A stretch of DNA of 64,000 nucleotides from an uncultured Clostridia bacterium (GTDB taxonomy: Bacteria > Bacillota > Clostridia > Oscillospirales > Acutalibacteraceae): contig CANQBP010000008.1 in assembly GCA_947589415.1 (NCBI GenBank), positions 19,368 through 83,367 of the forward strand, read 5' to 3'. Below are positions 30,320-40,241 of the stretch, piece by piece (the stretch's first letter is position 1; each line of letters begins with the position of its first letter). The notes beneath the pieces are model-generated. The model did not search any database and was not told the DNA's origin. It worked only from the letters and a program-made list of their open reading frames with translations. The position numbers were made by a program, and so were the translations under genes.

Positions 30320-31435
30320 ATGAAAATAAAGAATTTTGCTAAATCGGTTGCCATTGTCAGCTCGGCGGCTTTGTTGGTTTCGGCAGCCGGCTGCTCCGAT
30401 ACTTCATGGAGCTTTAAGACAAAAGATAAGACTTTATCAAACGGCGGTTGGATATACTGCACATATGCCGCATTTGTTGATGCAACGTCGGAAATAGAGG
30501 AAAATTCCGAGGAAACCTTTGACATAACCAAAGATGATATTAAGTCAAAAAAAATAGATAAAAAGAATGCAATTGATTGGATATACGATAAGGCTAAGGA
30601 ACAGGCTGTCAAGTGTCTTACAGTAGAAAGTCTTTGCAAGGCAAATAAGGTCGAACCGAACGAAACAGAAGCAGAATCAATGGAGGATAACTATAAGTCG
30701 CTGTTTGACGCAGGCTATATGGGTATATATGAACAGCTCGGTATAGGGGCGGATACCTTTGTGGATCTGAACGGAACATATAACCTTAAATATGAAGCAC
30801 TTTTCGACCATATCTACGGAAAGGACGGCTCGAAGGAAATTCCCGACAGCGAAATAAGTAAGTATTTTACGGAAAATTATACGAGTTACTACTATATTCC
30901 CTATTCGCTTAAAACTACAAATGAGGACAATGAGGAAGAGGATATTGATGATGAAACCAAAGATAATGTAACGACTAATTTTGCTAAATATGCAAAGGAG
31001 CTTAACGAGGGCAAATCTACCGATGATATTGATGCTGAATATTTGGAAGATTTTGATGTTGAAACCTCTCCGAGTATTAAGGCAACAACAATAATGAGTG
31101 ATGGAAATGTGCCGGAAGATGTACAGAAGGTAATCAAGGAACTTGGCGACAAAAAAGCAACCGTAAAGACCATAGATGATGTTCATTATTTGATTTACAA
31201 AGGCTCGATTTCCGAAGAGGCAAAGCAGCTTATTGACGGTACAAGTGAGAACACTACGGTGACTGCGGATACGATTCGCCATAAGATGAAAGATGATGAA
31301 TTTGATAAGTACGTTGAAAGCGAAGAGAAAAAAATAAAATATGATATGAATGATGCTTGTATGTCAAAATATACTGTTGAAAGAACTGTTGATATAGTTA
31401 AATCCTACACAATAAGCCAATCGGAAGCGCAGTAG
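30320..31435 (+). CDS. PrsA/SurA-like foldase lipoprotein
   Basis: A 371-residue lipoprotein. The signal peptide ends in the lipobox VSAAGC (Cys about 25). The acidic mature protein has a SurA_N-like helical region, and the location right after mfd is where many Clostridia encode a PrsA-type peptidyl-prolyl isomerase. I do not see a clear parvulin domain, so it may be a chaperone without isomerase activity. It would act at the outer membrane face. Confidence 0.72.
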   Translation: MKIKNFAKSVAIVSSAALLVSAAGCSDTSWSFKTKDKTLSNGGWIYCTYAAFVDATSEIEENSEETFDITKDDIKSKKIDKKNAIDWIYDKAKEQAVKCLTVESLCKANKVEPNETEAESMEDNYKSLFDAGYMGIYEQLGIGADTFVDLNGTYNLKYEALFDHIYGKDGSKEIPDSEISKYFTENYTSYYYIPYSLKTTNEDNEEEDIDDETKDNVTTNFAKYAKELNEGKSTDDIDAEYLEDFDVETSPSIKATTIMSDGNVPEDVQKVIKELGDKKATVKTIDDVHYLIYKGSISEEAKQLIDGTSENTTVTADTIRHKMKDDEFDKYVESEEKKIKYDMNDACMSKYTVERTVDIVKSYTISQSEAQ

Positions 31436-31458
31436 GGTTATCGCAGACAATATTCTTT

Positions 31459-31508
31459 TGACCCGACCGAAATGTTATGGATTTTCTAACGGTCGGGTCA
31501 TATTTTTA
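31459..31508 (+). terminator. Terminator of the PrsA-like gene
   Basis: TGACCCGACCG (31459-31469) and CGGTCGGGTCA (31490-31500) form an 11-bp stem with a 20-base loop, followed by TATTTTTA. Confidence 0.88.
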
Positions 31509-31560
31509 TAGGCAGCGGAAATTACATTGAGTGTATAAGCAAATTATAGGGGGTTATGGC

Positions 31561-32232
31561 TTGTATAGGCTTATGATAGTTGAGGACGATACAGGAATTG
31601 CTTGTGCGGTTAAAAAACAAGCTGAGCTATGGGGTATTGATGTTTATATATCGGAAAATTTCAGAGATATCCTTAAAGAATTTGCAAATTTTCAGCCGCA
31701 TATCGTTCTCATGGATATATCATTGCCGTTTTTTAACGGATATCATTGGTGTGCCGAAATACGCAAAATATCATCTGTTCCGATAATATTTATATCATCT
31801 GCCGCAGATAATATGAATATTGTTATGGCTGTTAATATGGGGGCAGATGATTTTATAGCAAAACCGTTTGACCAAAGTGTACTTATTGCAAAGGTACAGG
31901 CACTTTTAAGAAGAACATATGATTTTGCGGGAAGTGTTCCGCTGATGGAACATAAAGGAGCTATTCTCGATACGGGAGATAATTCCCTGAATTTTAAAGG
32001 AGAGAAAATTCAGCTTACAAAAAACGAATACAGAATACTTTTATGTCTTATGCAGAATAAGGGTAAAGTTGTTAGCCGTGAAAGGCTTATGGAAAAGTTA
32101 TGGGAAAGTGAGAGCTTTATAGACGACAACACGCTGACCGTAAACGTGAACCGATTAAGAAAAAAACTCGACAGCGCAGGACTTAATGATTTTATCGGTA
32201 CAAAATTCGGCGTGGGCTATATAGTAAAATAG
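31561..32232 (+). CDS. OmpR-family response regulator (BceR-like)
   Basis: A 223-residue response regulator. The receiver domain has the acidic pair in MIVEDD, the phosphoacceptor Asp in IVLMDISLP, and KPFD near residue 102. The C-terminal winged helix has ENDNTLTVNVNRLR-like features (DDNTLTVNVNRLRKKL). TTG 31561 is preferred because AGGGGG (31548-31553) lies 7 bases before it; an in-frame GTG at 31531 has no site. Followed by a BceS-type kinase and ABC genes, so it probably responds to peptide antibiotics. Confidence 0.9.
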   Translation: MYRLMIVEDDTGIACAVKKQAELWGIDVYISENFRDILKEFANFQPHIVLMDISLPFFNGYHWCAEIRKISSVPIIFISSAADNMNIVMAVNMGADDFIAKPFDQSVLIAKVQALLRRTYDFAGSVPLMEHKGAILDTGDNSLNFKGEKIQLTKNEYRILLCLMQNKGKVVSRERLMEKLWESESFIDDNTLTVNVNRLRKKLDSAGLNDFIGTKFGVGYIVK

Positions 32233-32240
32233 GGGGATAT

Positions 32241-33227
32241 ATGGAGCTTTTTCTGTCATATATTAAATATCGTAAAAGAATAATATTTTTGTATGTATTA
32301 TTTTTTATAATATTTTTCGTTGTATTTGCATTATACCGTTTTCCCGCTGCGGCGGTTATTTATCCTTTTGTGATATGCCTTATAATAACTGCTGTTGTTG
32401 TAATATATGATTTTGTATGTGTAAGGCAAAGATATAAAAAACTTGAGGAGCTGAAAAAATTCTCGGAGGCGGTAATGGAGGACTTCCCGAAAATACGCAG
32501 CTTAGAGGAATCGCAGTATATAGAAATGATATCCGTATTAAAGGATAAATTAAACGAACAGGAATATGTATTTGAGAAAAAATATAACGATGTTGTAGAA
32601 TATTATACCCTTTGGGTGCATCAGATAAAAACGCCTATTGCATCTATGCGGCTTACATTGCAAAATGAGGACAGTGAATTGTCAAGACGAATTTCGGGTG
32701 ATCTTTTCAGAATAGAACAGTATGTCGAAATGGTGCTGACTTATTTGAGGCTCGACAGCGAAAGCAGTGATTATGTTTTCAAAGAATATGATATTGACAG
32801 TATATTGAGAAAGTGTATAAAAAAATTTGCATCTGAATTTATCGCACGACACCTTAGTATTGATTTTATTCCTGCGGGAAAAGTGACGATAACCGATGAA
32901 AAGTGGATTTCGTTCGTTATAGAGCAGATTATTTCCAATGCACTCAAATATACCCGAAAGGGCGGAATAAAAATATATACGGAATCCCCCGATATACTTT
33001 GCATTGAGGACAGCGGCATAGGAATTGCACCGGAGGATCTGCCGAGGATTTTTGAAAAGGGATATACAGGAAATATCGGAAGAAGTGAAAAACATTCCAG
33101 CGGAATAGGACTTTATCTTTGCAGAAGAATTTGTGACAACCTCGGCATAAAAATAACCGTACAGTCTGAAATGAATAAGGGGACAAAGGTAATGCTTGAT
33201 ATGGGCATACGCAAGATTGTGACATAA
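32241..33227 (+). CDS. Intramembrane-sensing histidine kinase (BceS-like)
   Basis: A 328-residue kinase with two N-terminal membrane helices and almost no external loop, the architecture of BceS/YvcQ kinases that sense flux through a partner ABC transporter. The H-box is LWVHQIKTPIASMR, the N-box ISNALKYTRKGG, the G1 box EDSGIGIAPEDL and the G2 box SSGIGLYLCRRI. It starts 8 bases after the regulator gene. Confidence 0.92.
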   Translation: MELFLSYIKYRKRIIFLYVLFFIIFFVVFALYRFPAAAVIYPFVICLIITAVVVIYDFVCVRQRYKKLEELKKFSEAVMEDFPKIRSLEESQYIEMISVLKDKLNEQEYVFEKKYNDVVEYYTLWVHQIKTPIASMRLTLQNEDSELSRRISGDLFRIEQYVEMVLTYLRLDSESSDYVFKEYDIDSILRKCIKKFASEFIARHLSIDFIPAGKVTITDEKWISFVIEQIISNALKYTRKGGIKIYTESPDILCIEDSGIGIAPEDLPRIFEKGYTGNIGRSEKHSSGIGLYLCRRICDNLGIKITVQSEMNKGTKVMLDMGIRKIVT

Positions 33228-33237
33228 ACGTAAGAAA

Positions 33238-33293
33238 TTATCAGGGAAATGTAAGCCGATAAAATGGCGTACATTTCCCTTTTCTGATAAAAT
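33238..33293 (+). promoter_or_regulatory. Inverted-repeat operator and promoter before bceA-like gene
   Basis: Nested inverted repeats: TTATCAG (33238-33244) with CTGATAA (33284-33290), and GGGAAATGTA (33244-33253) with TACATTTCCC (33270-33279). They lead into an extended -10, TGATAAAAT (33285-33293), with a poor -35. A weak -35 behind a palindrome fits a promoter activated by the neighbouring response regulator (inference). Confidence 0.6.
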
Positions 33294-33319
33294 GATAGCA
33301 TAAGAAAGGGGAAATAAAG

Positions 33320-34126
33320 ATGTCTGCATACAAAATCAATATTGAAAACGAAGATAATACACAAAAGCTGCTTTGCGTTGACGGTCTTAGAAAGACTTAC
33401 ACAACAAGATTTGGCGGAAATAGGGTAGACGCCCTGAAAAATGTTAATTTTGAAGTTGAAAAAGGGGAATATGTCGCCATAATGGGTGAATCCGGATCGG
33501 GAAAAACAACACTTCTCAATATTCTTGCCGCACTCGATAAGCCGACAGGCGGAAGGGTTATCCTTGATGGTAAAGATTTTTCAAGGTTAAAAGAGTCGGC
33601 TGTTACAAAATTCAGGAGAGATAATCTCGGTTTTGTTTTTCAGGAATTTAACCTTCTTGATACATTTACGCTGGAGGATAATATTTATCTTCCGCTCGTG
33701 CTTGCGGGTACGGATTATAAGAAAATGCACAACAGACTTATGCCTATTGCGGAAAGACTTGAAATAGACGGGCTGCTTAAAAAATATCCGTATGAGGTAT
33801 CGGGAGGACAGAAACAAAGGGCAGCCGTTGCACGGGCGCTTATAACCGAGCCGAAAATAATACTTGCCGATGAACCGACGGGGGCACTTGACTCAAGGGC
33901 AGCAGACGAGCTGTTAAGGCTGTTCGGTGAGATAAACAAACAAGGACAAACCGTACTTATGGTGACACATTCCGTAAAGGCGGCAAGTACGGCAGGGAGA
34001 GTACTGTTTATAAAGGACGGAGAGGTATTTCATCAGATGTATAGGGGAGAGGACAGCAGTCAGAAATTTTATCAGAAAATATCCGATACGCTTACACTTC
34101 TTGCGACAGGCGGTGATAGAAAATGA
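33320..34126 (+). CDS. ABC transporter ATP-binding protein (BceA-like)
   Basis: A 268-residue ATPase of the MacB/BceA group. Walker A is GESGSGKTTLL, the Q-loop is VFQEFNLLDTFT, the signature is VSGGQKQRAAVARAL and Walker B is IILADEPTGALDS. Its stop overlaps the permease start as ATGA. With the permease it forms a peptide-antibiotic detoxification and signalling complex with the kinase. Confidence 0.94.
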   Translation: MSAYKINIENEDNTQKLLCVDGLRKTYTTRFGGNRVDALKNVNFEVEKGEYVAIMGESGSGKTTLLNILAALDKPTGGRVILDGKDFSRLKESAVTKFRRDNLGFVFQEFNLLDTFTLEDNIYLPLVLAGTDYKKMHNRLMPIAERLEIDGLLKKYPYEVSGGQKQRAAVARALITEPKIILADEPTGALDSRAADELLRLFGEINKQGQTVLMVTHSVKAASTAGRVLFIKDGEVFHQMYRGEDSSQKFYQKISDTLTLLATGGDRK

Positions 34127-36171
34127 AAAAATCATTTTATCCGGAACTTGCTTTTCAGAGCATAAAAAAGAACAAAAAAATATATTTTCCGTACATTCTT
34201 ACCTGTATATGCATAGTTATGATGCACAATATTGTAAGTACACTAAGCGAGGACGAGCTTTTGTATATTCAGCACGGAAGAGAAGCATTAAGATTAATAA
34301 TGAACTTCGGAAAATGGGTCATTACCGTATTTGCCTGTATATTTCTGTTTTACACCTATTCGTTTATTATCCGCAGAAGAAAGAAAGAGTTCGGTCTGTA
34401 TAATATTCTCGGTATGGAGAAAAAAAATATTGCCGTTATACTCGTATGGGAAATACTTATAACAGCAGTTATATCTGTCGGAACAGGCATTTTGTTGAGC
34501 ATAGTTTTCTACAAGGCGGTGGAGCTTTGCATTATAAATATGCTCGGAGCAGATATTGTCTATGATTTTCAAATTTTTCCCAATGCGCTTATTAACACGG
34601 CTCTGACTTTCGGAATAATATTCGGATTGCTGTTTTTATGTTCCGTGGTACGTATTAAATTCCTTAATTCTATTTCACTTTTGAAAAGCGAAAATGTCGG
34701 AGAAAAGCCGCCGAAGGGTAATATTATTTTTGCGGTTGTCGGACTTGTTCTGCTTGGGGCAGCGTATTACGGAGCTGTCACGATAGATAATCCCTTGCAG
34801 GCATTGAATGAATTTTTTATTGCCGTTATCATGGTAATCCTTGCAACATATCTAATTATGATATCGGGTTCAGTGGTTTTTTGCAAACTTCTGAAAAAGA
34901 ATAAAAAGTATTATTTCAAATCCAATCACTTTGTATCGGTTTCTTCCATGGTGTACAGAATGAAAAGAAACGGTGCGGGTCTTGCCTCTATATGCATACT
35001 TTCAACAATGGTATTGGTCACGGTTGCCATGACCTCATGCTTATATTTTGGCAGCGAGGATATTACTTATACGAGCTATCCCCGTGAGATAAACGTATCC
35101 GTTTCGGTTAAAAACATTGGGGGATTGAGTGATAATATAATAAATCCCGTTAAAAAAGTAATTGCCGAAACATCGGAAAAAGAGGGGGCGGATATCAATA
35201 ACATATACGAATATCGCTATGCCTTTATAACCGGTCTGCTTAACGGGGATACTGTTGAAACGGATTCGAGAAAAGTTGACAGAACGAATATAAATTATTC
35301 GGATCTTATCGGATTTCAATTTATGAAGTTAAGTGATTATAACCGTATGACGGGCGGTAGTGAAACACTTAGGCAGGGTGAAGCATTGTTTTTTTGTGAT
35401 AAGGAATACGGTCATGACAACATTTCTTTCAGAGGCGGAAATACATTCAAAATAAAAAAGAAAGATAAAATGTTTTCAAGCAATACGCAGGGACTGGATC
35501 TGATGATATCGGTCGGAGTAATGGTCGTACCCGATATAGAAAATGCCATTGACGGACTAAAGGATATGAAACTTGACAGCGGAAATAATATGATGTCGTA
35601 TCATTGGGATTATTTTTTTGATACCGGTCTTGATGAAGATGCCCAGATTAAATTATCAAAAGAGGTTGATGAAAATATAAGTGAATATTGCACGGGAAAT
35701 TCTATTTATGATATCATAGAGCTTGATACAACAAGCCGTGCAGACGGCAGAGGGTATATATTTTCGCTTTGTGCCGGTCTTTTCAGTATAGGTATCGCAT
35801 TGAGTATAGTATTTCTTTTCGGTGCTGTCTTGATAATATACTACAAGCAGATATCAGAGGGATATGAGGATCGGGCAAGGTTTGATATTATGCAGAAAGT
35901 AGGTATGACAAAAAGGGAAATACGCAAGAGTATAAATTCGCAGCTTTTGACGGTATTTTTCTTACCGCTGATTTTTGCGGGGTGTCATCTCATATTTGCG
36001 TTTCCTTTCATACAGAAAATGCTTATTTGTTTAATGATAAATAATCTTCCTCTCCTTATGTCGGTTACAGCGGTAAGTTTTGTTGTATTTGCATTATTTT
36101 ATGTATTTGTATATAAAATCACGTCAAATTCATACTATCATATAGTCAGTGATGCCAAGAATAAGGAATAA
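34123..36171 (+). CDS. FtsX-like ABC permease (BceB-like)
   Basis: A 682-residue permease with about ten membrane helices and a large extracellular domain (about residues 305-545) between helices 7 and 8, the BceB arrangement used to recognise cell-wall-active peptides such as bacitracin or lantibiotics. FtsX-type segments are seen at both ends. The specific substrate cannot be read from sequence. Confidence 0.93.
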   Translation: MKKSFYPELAFQSIKKNKKIYFPYILTCICIVMMHNIVSTLSEDELLYIQHGREALRLIMNFGKWVITVFACIFLFYTYSFIIRRRKKEFGLYNILGMEKKNIAVILVWEILITAVISVGTGILLSIVFYKAVELCIINMLGADIVYDFQIFPNALINTALTFGIIFGLLFLCSVVRIKFLNSISLLKSENVGEKPPKGNIIFAVVGLVLLGAAYYGAVTIDNPLQALNEFFIAVIMVILATYLIMISGSVVFCKLLKKNKKYYFKSNHFVSVSSMVYRMKRNGAGLASICILSTMVLVTVAMTSCLYFGSEDITYTSYPREINVSVSVKNIGGLSDNIINPVKKVIAETSEKEGADINNIYEYRYAFITGLLNGDTVETDSRKVDRTNINYSDLIGFQFMKLSDYNRMTGGSETLRQGEALFFCDKEYGHDNISFRGGNTFKIKKKDKMFSSNTQGLDLMISVGVMVVPDIENAIDGLKDMKLDSGNNMMSYHWDYFFDTGLDEDAQIKLSKEVDENISEYCTGNSIYDIIELDTTSRADGRGYIFSLCAGLFSIGIALSIVFLFGAVLIIYYKQISEGYEDRARFDIMQKVGMTKREIRKSINSQLLTVFFLPLIFAGCHLIFAFPFIQKMLICLMINNLPLLMSVTAVSFVVFALFYVFVYKITSNSYYHIVSDAKNKE

Positions 36172-36191
36172 AACAAGTTACCATAAATAAA

Positions 36192-36239
36192 ATCACAACG
36201 AAAGCTGCACGGAGTTTTTCGTGCAGCTTTCGTTGTGAT
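36192..36239. terminator. 20-bp perfect hairpin after the Bce module
   Basis: Bases 36192-36211 are an exact reverse complement of 36220-36239, with loop GAGTTTTT. On the plus strand no T run follows; on the minus strand a T-rich stretch follows. It most likely ends the bceB-like transcript, but the missing U tract is unusual. Confidence 0.6.
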
Positions 36240-36313
36240 ATAATGTTGTGAGCATATATACAATAAGATGATTTCTGCGTTTTTAATTTTCACATATATG
36301 CTTTTGTTTGTAA

Positions 36314-36342
36314 TTGACATTGATCCCTTAATAGAGTAAAAT
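36314..36342 (+). promoter_or_regulatory. Sigma-A promoter of alr
   Basis: TTGACA (36314-36319), 17-base spacer, TAAAAT (36337-36342), about 40 bases before the alanine racemase start. Confidence 0.75.
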
Positions 36343-36381
36343 ATATATTATATATTTATTTATTAGTTGAGGCGTGGAATA

Positions 36382-37575
36382 ATGACTGCTTTTTTAAGAA
36401 GAACATGGGCAGAGGTCGATGTCGATGCTATCAGGCATAATTACAACATAATAAGACAAACTGTTCGGAAAGATACGGATATAATGTGTGTTATAAAGGC
36501 CGACGGCTACGGTCACGGGGCGGTATTTCTCGCAAAGCTGTATGAGGAATTGGGTGCGGATAAATTTGCCGTGTCTAATATAGAGGAAGCTATGCAGCTT
36601 CGTGAAAACGGGGTCAGTCTGCCAATACTTATACTCGGCTTTACGCCTGCGGAAATGGCAAAACAGCTTGCGGATAATGATATTTCTCAAGCGGTTTTTA
36701 CAGATGAATACGCAAGGGAACTTTCACGTTTTGCCGCCGAAGATAATGTAAACGTAAAAATTCATATAAAACTCGATACGGGAATGAGCCGTATCGGATT
36801 TATGTATCAGAATACGGAACGTGATGCCCAATCGATCGACACAATAGAAAAAGTGTGTTCTCTGCCTAATCTTATACATGAGGGGATATTTACACATTTC
36901 GCTATGTCAGATGAGGGAGAGGAGGGAGTAATTCCTACTACTCACCAGCTTGACTGTTTTGTCAGTGCTGTGGAAAAACTGAAGGCAAAAGGAATTGAAT
37001 TTGAAACTGTGCATTGTTCAAACAGCGGTGCAATAATAGATTATAAGCAGGCAAATTTTGACTGCGTTCGTGCGGGAATAATTTTGTACGGGCTTTCCCC
37101 GTCGGCAAAATTGGCAGGAAAATTGGATTTACGACCCGCAATGAAGATAAAAAGTGTTGTAGCGCAGATAAAGACCGTTGCGGCTGATACTCCCGTAAGT
37201 TACGGCGGTACGTTCGTTACGGATAAGCCTACAAAAACAGCCACCGTGCCGATAGGCTATGCGGACGGATATACGAGAAGTCTCGGAAACCGTGCGTATA
37301 TGACCGTGAGGGGCAAAAAAGCACCTGTTATCGGACGTGTGTGTATGGATCAGGTAATGCTTGATGTAAGCGGAATAGATGATGTAAAGGTCGGTGATGA
37401 AGTTACCGTGATAGGCAACGGAAGCGATAATGCATTGTCGTTTGACGATATAGCGAAACTTACCGGAACAATAAATTATGAGGTAGTATGTCTTGTTGGA
37501 AAGCGTGTGCCGAGGGTTTATTTAAAGGGTGGAAAAAATATAGCCATAATGGACAGTTTGAGATCAAATGTTTAA
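36382..37575 (+). CDS. alr: Alanine racemase
   Basis: A 397-residue fold-type III PLP enzyme that makes D-alanine for peptidoglycan. The PLP lysine is in CVIKADGYGHGA near residue 39, the HIKLDTGMSRIGF motif follows, and the catalytic Tyr lies in the GYADGYTRSLGNRAYM region. The C-terminal beta domain has GRVCMDQVMLDVSG. ATG 36382 is chosen; a TTG 15 bases upstream is in frame. Confidence 0.96.
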   Translation: MTAFLRRTWAEVDVDAIRHNYNIIRQTVRKDTDIMCVIKADGYGHGAVFLAKLYEELGADKFAVSNIEEAMQLRENGVSLPILILGFTPAEMAKQLADNDISQAVFTDEYARELSRFAAEDNVNVKIHIKLDTGMSRIGFMYQNTERDAQSIDTIEKVCSLPNLIHEGIFTHFAMSDEGEEGVIPTTHQLDCFVSAVEKLKAKGIEFETVHCSNSGAIIDYKQANFDCVRAGIILYGLSPSAKLAGKLDLRPAMKIKSVVAQIKTVAADTPVSYGGTFVTDKPTKTATVPIGYADGYTRSLGNRAYMTVRGKKAPVIGRVCMDQVMLDVSGIDDVKVGDEVTVIGNGSDNALSFDDIAKLTGTINYEVVCLVGKRVPRVYLKGGKNIAIMDSLRSNV

Positions 37576-37634
37576 TATTTATACGCAAGCGAGTGGGATT
37601 TTAAATTTATGATTTTCAGAGGGGAATTTATAAT

Positions 37635-40223
37635 ATGAAGCTCTTGGTTCTTGACGGAAACAGTATTCTTAACCGTGCTTTTTACGGAATAAAACTCTTG
37701 ACAACAAAAAACGGACAATATACAAATGCAATATACGGATTTATGACAACCTTTCAGAAACTGCTTGACGAAAGTAATCCCGATGCGGTCGCTGTCGCAT
37801 TCGACCTTAAAGCACCTACATTCCGACACAAAATGTATGCAGGATATAAGTCAAACAGAAAAGGTATGCCCGACGAGCTTGCGCAACAATTACAGCCGCT
37901 TAAAGATCTGATATCTGCTCTCGGATATAAAATAGTTACCTGCGAGGGATATGAGGCAGATGATATACTCGGTACACTTGCAAAAAAATGTACCGATGAG
38001 GGCTGCGAATGTATTATAGCAACAGGCGACAGGGATAGTTTGCAGCTTGTTTCACCAACTGTTTCCGTTAGAATGGCAGCAACTAAATTCGGTAAACCCG
38101 AAGTGACGCTGTATGATGAGGCAAAAATAAAAGAAGTGTACGGCGTGAAGCCAAAACAACTTATTGACATAAAGGCAATCCAAGGAGATACCTCGGACTG
38201 TATCCCCGGTGTACCGGGAATAGGAGAAAAAGGAGCAAAAGACCTTATAACAAGATTTGGAAATCTTGACCATATATATGAAAATCTTGAAACGATAGAC
38301 GTTAAACCGGGCATAAGGAAAAAACTTACCGAGGGCAAAGAAAGTGCATATATGAGCCGCACACTCGGTACTATCAATACGGAAGCTCCGATAGATACGA
38401 ATATAGAACACTATATACCGAAAGAAAAAGATAAGTCGGCGGTCGCAACACAAATGGCAAAGCTCGAATTTTTTTCACTTATGGAAAAATGGGGTGTGGG
38501 AGCCGAGGATATAGGACATATCCGGACTGATACGGATAATTTGCAGGAAAACAGAACACTTGAATTTGTAACGGACTTTGACCTGTTAAAATTATACGGT
38601 GAGCTTGAGGGAAAAACGGTAGACTTCCTCGCAAAAACCGACGGGGCAGACATAACGGGGCTTAAATTCAGCGTTGATGATAAAGTATATACCGCTGATA
38701 ACTTTACAGAGAATTTTCAGGATTTTGCGGAGAAATTTCTCGGCAATAAGAACATAAAAAAGAGAACGCATAATATCAAACCTGTTTTTGCTGTTGCCGA
38801 CAAAACAGGTTTTGAGTGCGGGGGAATAGAATTTGATACCATGCTTGCCGGGTATCTCTTAAACCCTAATGCCTCCGATTATGTTATGGAAAGGCTTGTC
38901 GGGGAATATGGGATATCCCCTCTTAAAACCGATAAGCCGACAGGACTTGAGAGTTTTATACCGCTTGCGGATATGCTGGCAAAAGAAATAGAGGCAAAAG
39001 AACAGACGTCACTTTTGCATGATATAGAAATCCCGCTTGCCGAGGTGCTTGCCTCAATGGAAAATACGGGCTTTGCCGTTGACAGACAAGGAATTTACGA
39101 ATACGGCGAAAGCATGAATGATGAAATCGACAAGCTAAGGGCGAGTATATGCGGATATGTCGGCTATGATTTTAATATAAACTCACCGAAGCAGTTAGGC
39201 TCGGCACTTTTTGAAAAACTTGCCCTGCCTAAGGGAAAAAAGACAAAAAGCGGGTATTCTACAAGTGCGGAGGTTCTTGAAGAGCTGAAGGACAGCCACC
39301 CCGTTATAAACGAAATACTTGAATACCGAACACTCACAAAGCTGAAATCCACGTATTGTGACGGACTCCTCAAGGTCATAGGAGAGGACGGGAGAATACA
39401 TTCGAGCTTTAACCAGACGGAAACCAGAACCGGCAGAATAAGCTCGACAGAACCTAATTTACAGAATATCCCCGTCAGAACAGATAGGGGAAAGGAGTTC
39501 AGAAGGTTTTTTACGGCGCCGGACGGATATAAACTTGTTGATGCGGATTATTCGCAGATTGAGCTTAGGGTACTTGCACATATCGCAAATGATGAGAATA
39601 TGATAGAGGCTTTTAAAAACAATTATGATATCCATACCTCAACGGCAGCTAAAGTATTCGGACTTCCCGATGATATGGTGACATCGCAGCTAAGAAGCCG
39701 TGCTAAGGCTGTAAATTTCGGAATAGTTTACGGTATAGGAGCTTTTTCTCTGTCCAAGGATATAGGAGTATCCAGAAGAGAAGCGGATAAATATATAAAA
39801 GACTATCTCAAGTTGTACAGTGGTATAGACAATTATATGAAAAACGTTGTTGAAAAGGCTAAGAGTGACGGCTATGTCACTACCATGTTCGGAAGAAGAA
39901 GATATCTGCCCGAACTTGCCGCATCAAATCATAATATCCGATCTTTCGGAGAAAGGGTAGCAAGAAATATGCCGATACAGGGAAGTGCGGCGGATATAAT
40001 CAAAATAGCTATGATAAGAGTTTTTGAAAGGCTCAAAAAGGAAAATATGAAATCTAAGCTCATACTTCAGGTTCATGATGAACTCATTGTTGAAGCTCCC
40101 GAAGAAGAGGCGGAAAAGGCTGCCCTGCTGTTGAGTGAGGAAATGCAGAACGCGGTAAAACTTACTGTTCCGCTGACGGCAGATGCGGGAACGGGAAAAA
40201 CATGGTATGAAGCAAAAGCGTAA
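37635..40223 (+). CDS. polA: DNA polymerase I
   Basis: An 862-residue family A polymerase. The N-terminal 5'-3' exonuclease has DGNSILNRAFYG, the EGYEADDILGTLA cluster and an H3TH region (IPGVPGIGEKGA). The middle 3'-5' exonuclease-like region lacks the DxE motif (the equivalent reads FLAKTDGADITGLKF), so proofreading is probably lost as in Bacillus. The polymerase domain has DYSQIELRVLAH, RSRAKAVNFGIVYG and QVHDELIVE. It fills gaps and removes primers. Confidence 0.96.
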   Translation: MKLLVLDGNSILNRAFYGIKLLTTKNGQYTNAIYGFMTTFQKLLDESNPDAVAVAFDLKAPTFRHKMYAGYKSNRKGMPDELAQQLQPLKDLISALGYKIVTCEGYEADDILGTLAKKCTDEGCECIIATGDRDSLQLVSPTVSVRMAATKFGKPEVTLYDEAKIKEVYGVKPKQLIDIKAIQGDTSDCIPGVPGIGEKGAKDLITRFGNLDHIYENLETIDVKPGIRKKLTEGKESAYMSRTLGTINTEAPIDTNIEHYIPKEKDKSAVATQMAKLEFFSLMEKWGVGAEDIGHIRTDTDNLQENRTLEFVTDFDLLKLYGELEGKTVDFLAKTDGADITGLKFSVDDKVYTADNFTENFQDFAEKFLGNKNIKKRTHNIKPVFAVADKTGFECGGIEFDTMLAGYLLNPNASDYVMERLVGEYGISPLKTDKPTGLESFIPLADMLAKEIEAKEQTSLLHDIEIPLAEVLASMENTGFAVDRQGIYEYGESMNDEIDKLRASICGYVGYDFNINSPKQLGSALFEKLALPKGKKTKSGYSTSAEVLEELKDSHPVINEILEYRTLTKLKSTYCDGLLKVIGEDGRIHSSFNQTETRTGRISSTEPNLQNIPVRTDRGKEFRRFFTAPDGYKLVDADYSQIELRVLAHIANDENMIEAFKNNYDIHTSTAAKVFGLPDDMVTSQLRSRAKAVNFGIVYGIGAFSLSKDIGVSRREADKYIKDYLKLYSGIDNYMKNVVEKAKSDGYVTTMFGRRRYLPELAASNHNIRSFGERVARNMPIQGSAADIIKIAMIRVFERLKKENMKSKLILQVHDELIVEAPEEEAEKAALLLSEEMQNAVKLTVPLTADAGTGKTWYEAKA

Positions 40224-40241
40224 AAATGGAGGGGTGCAAAT

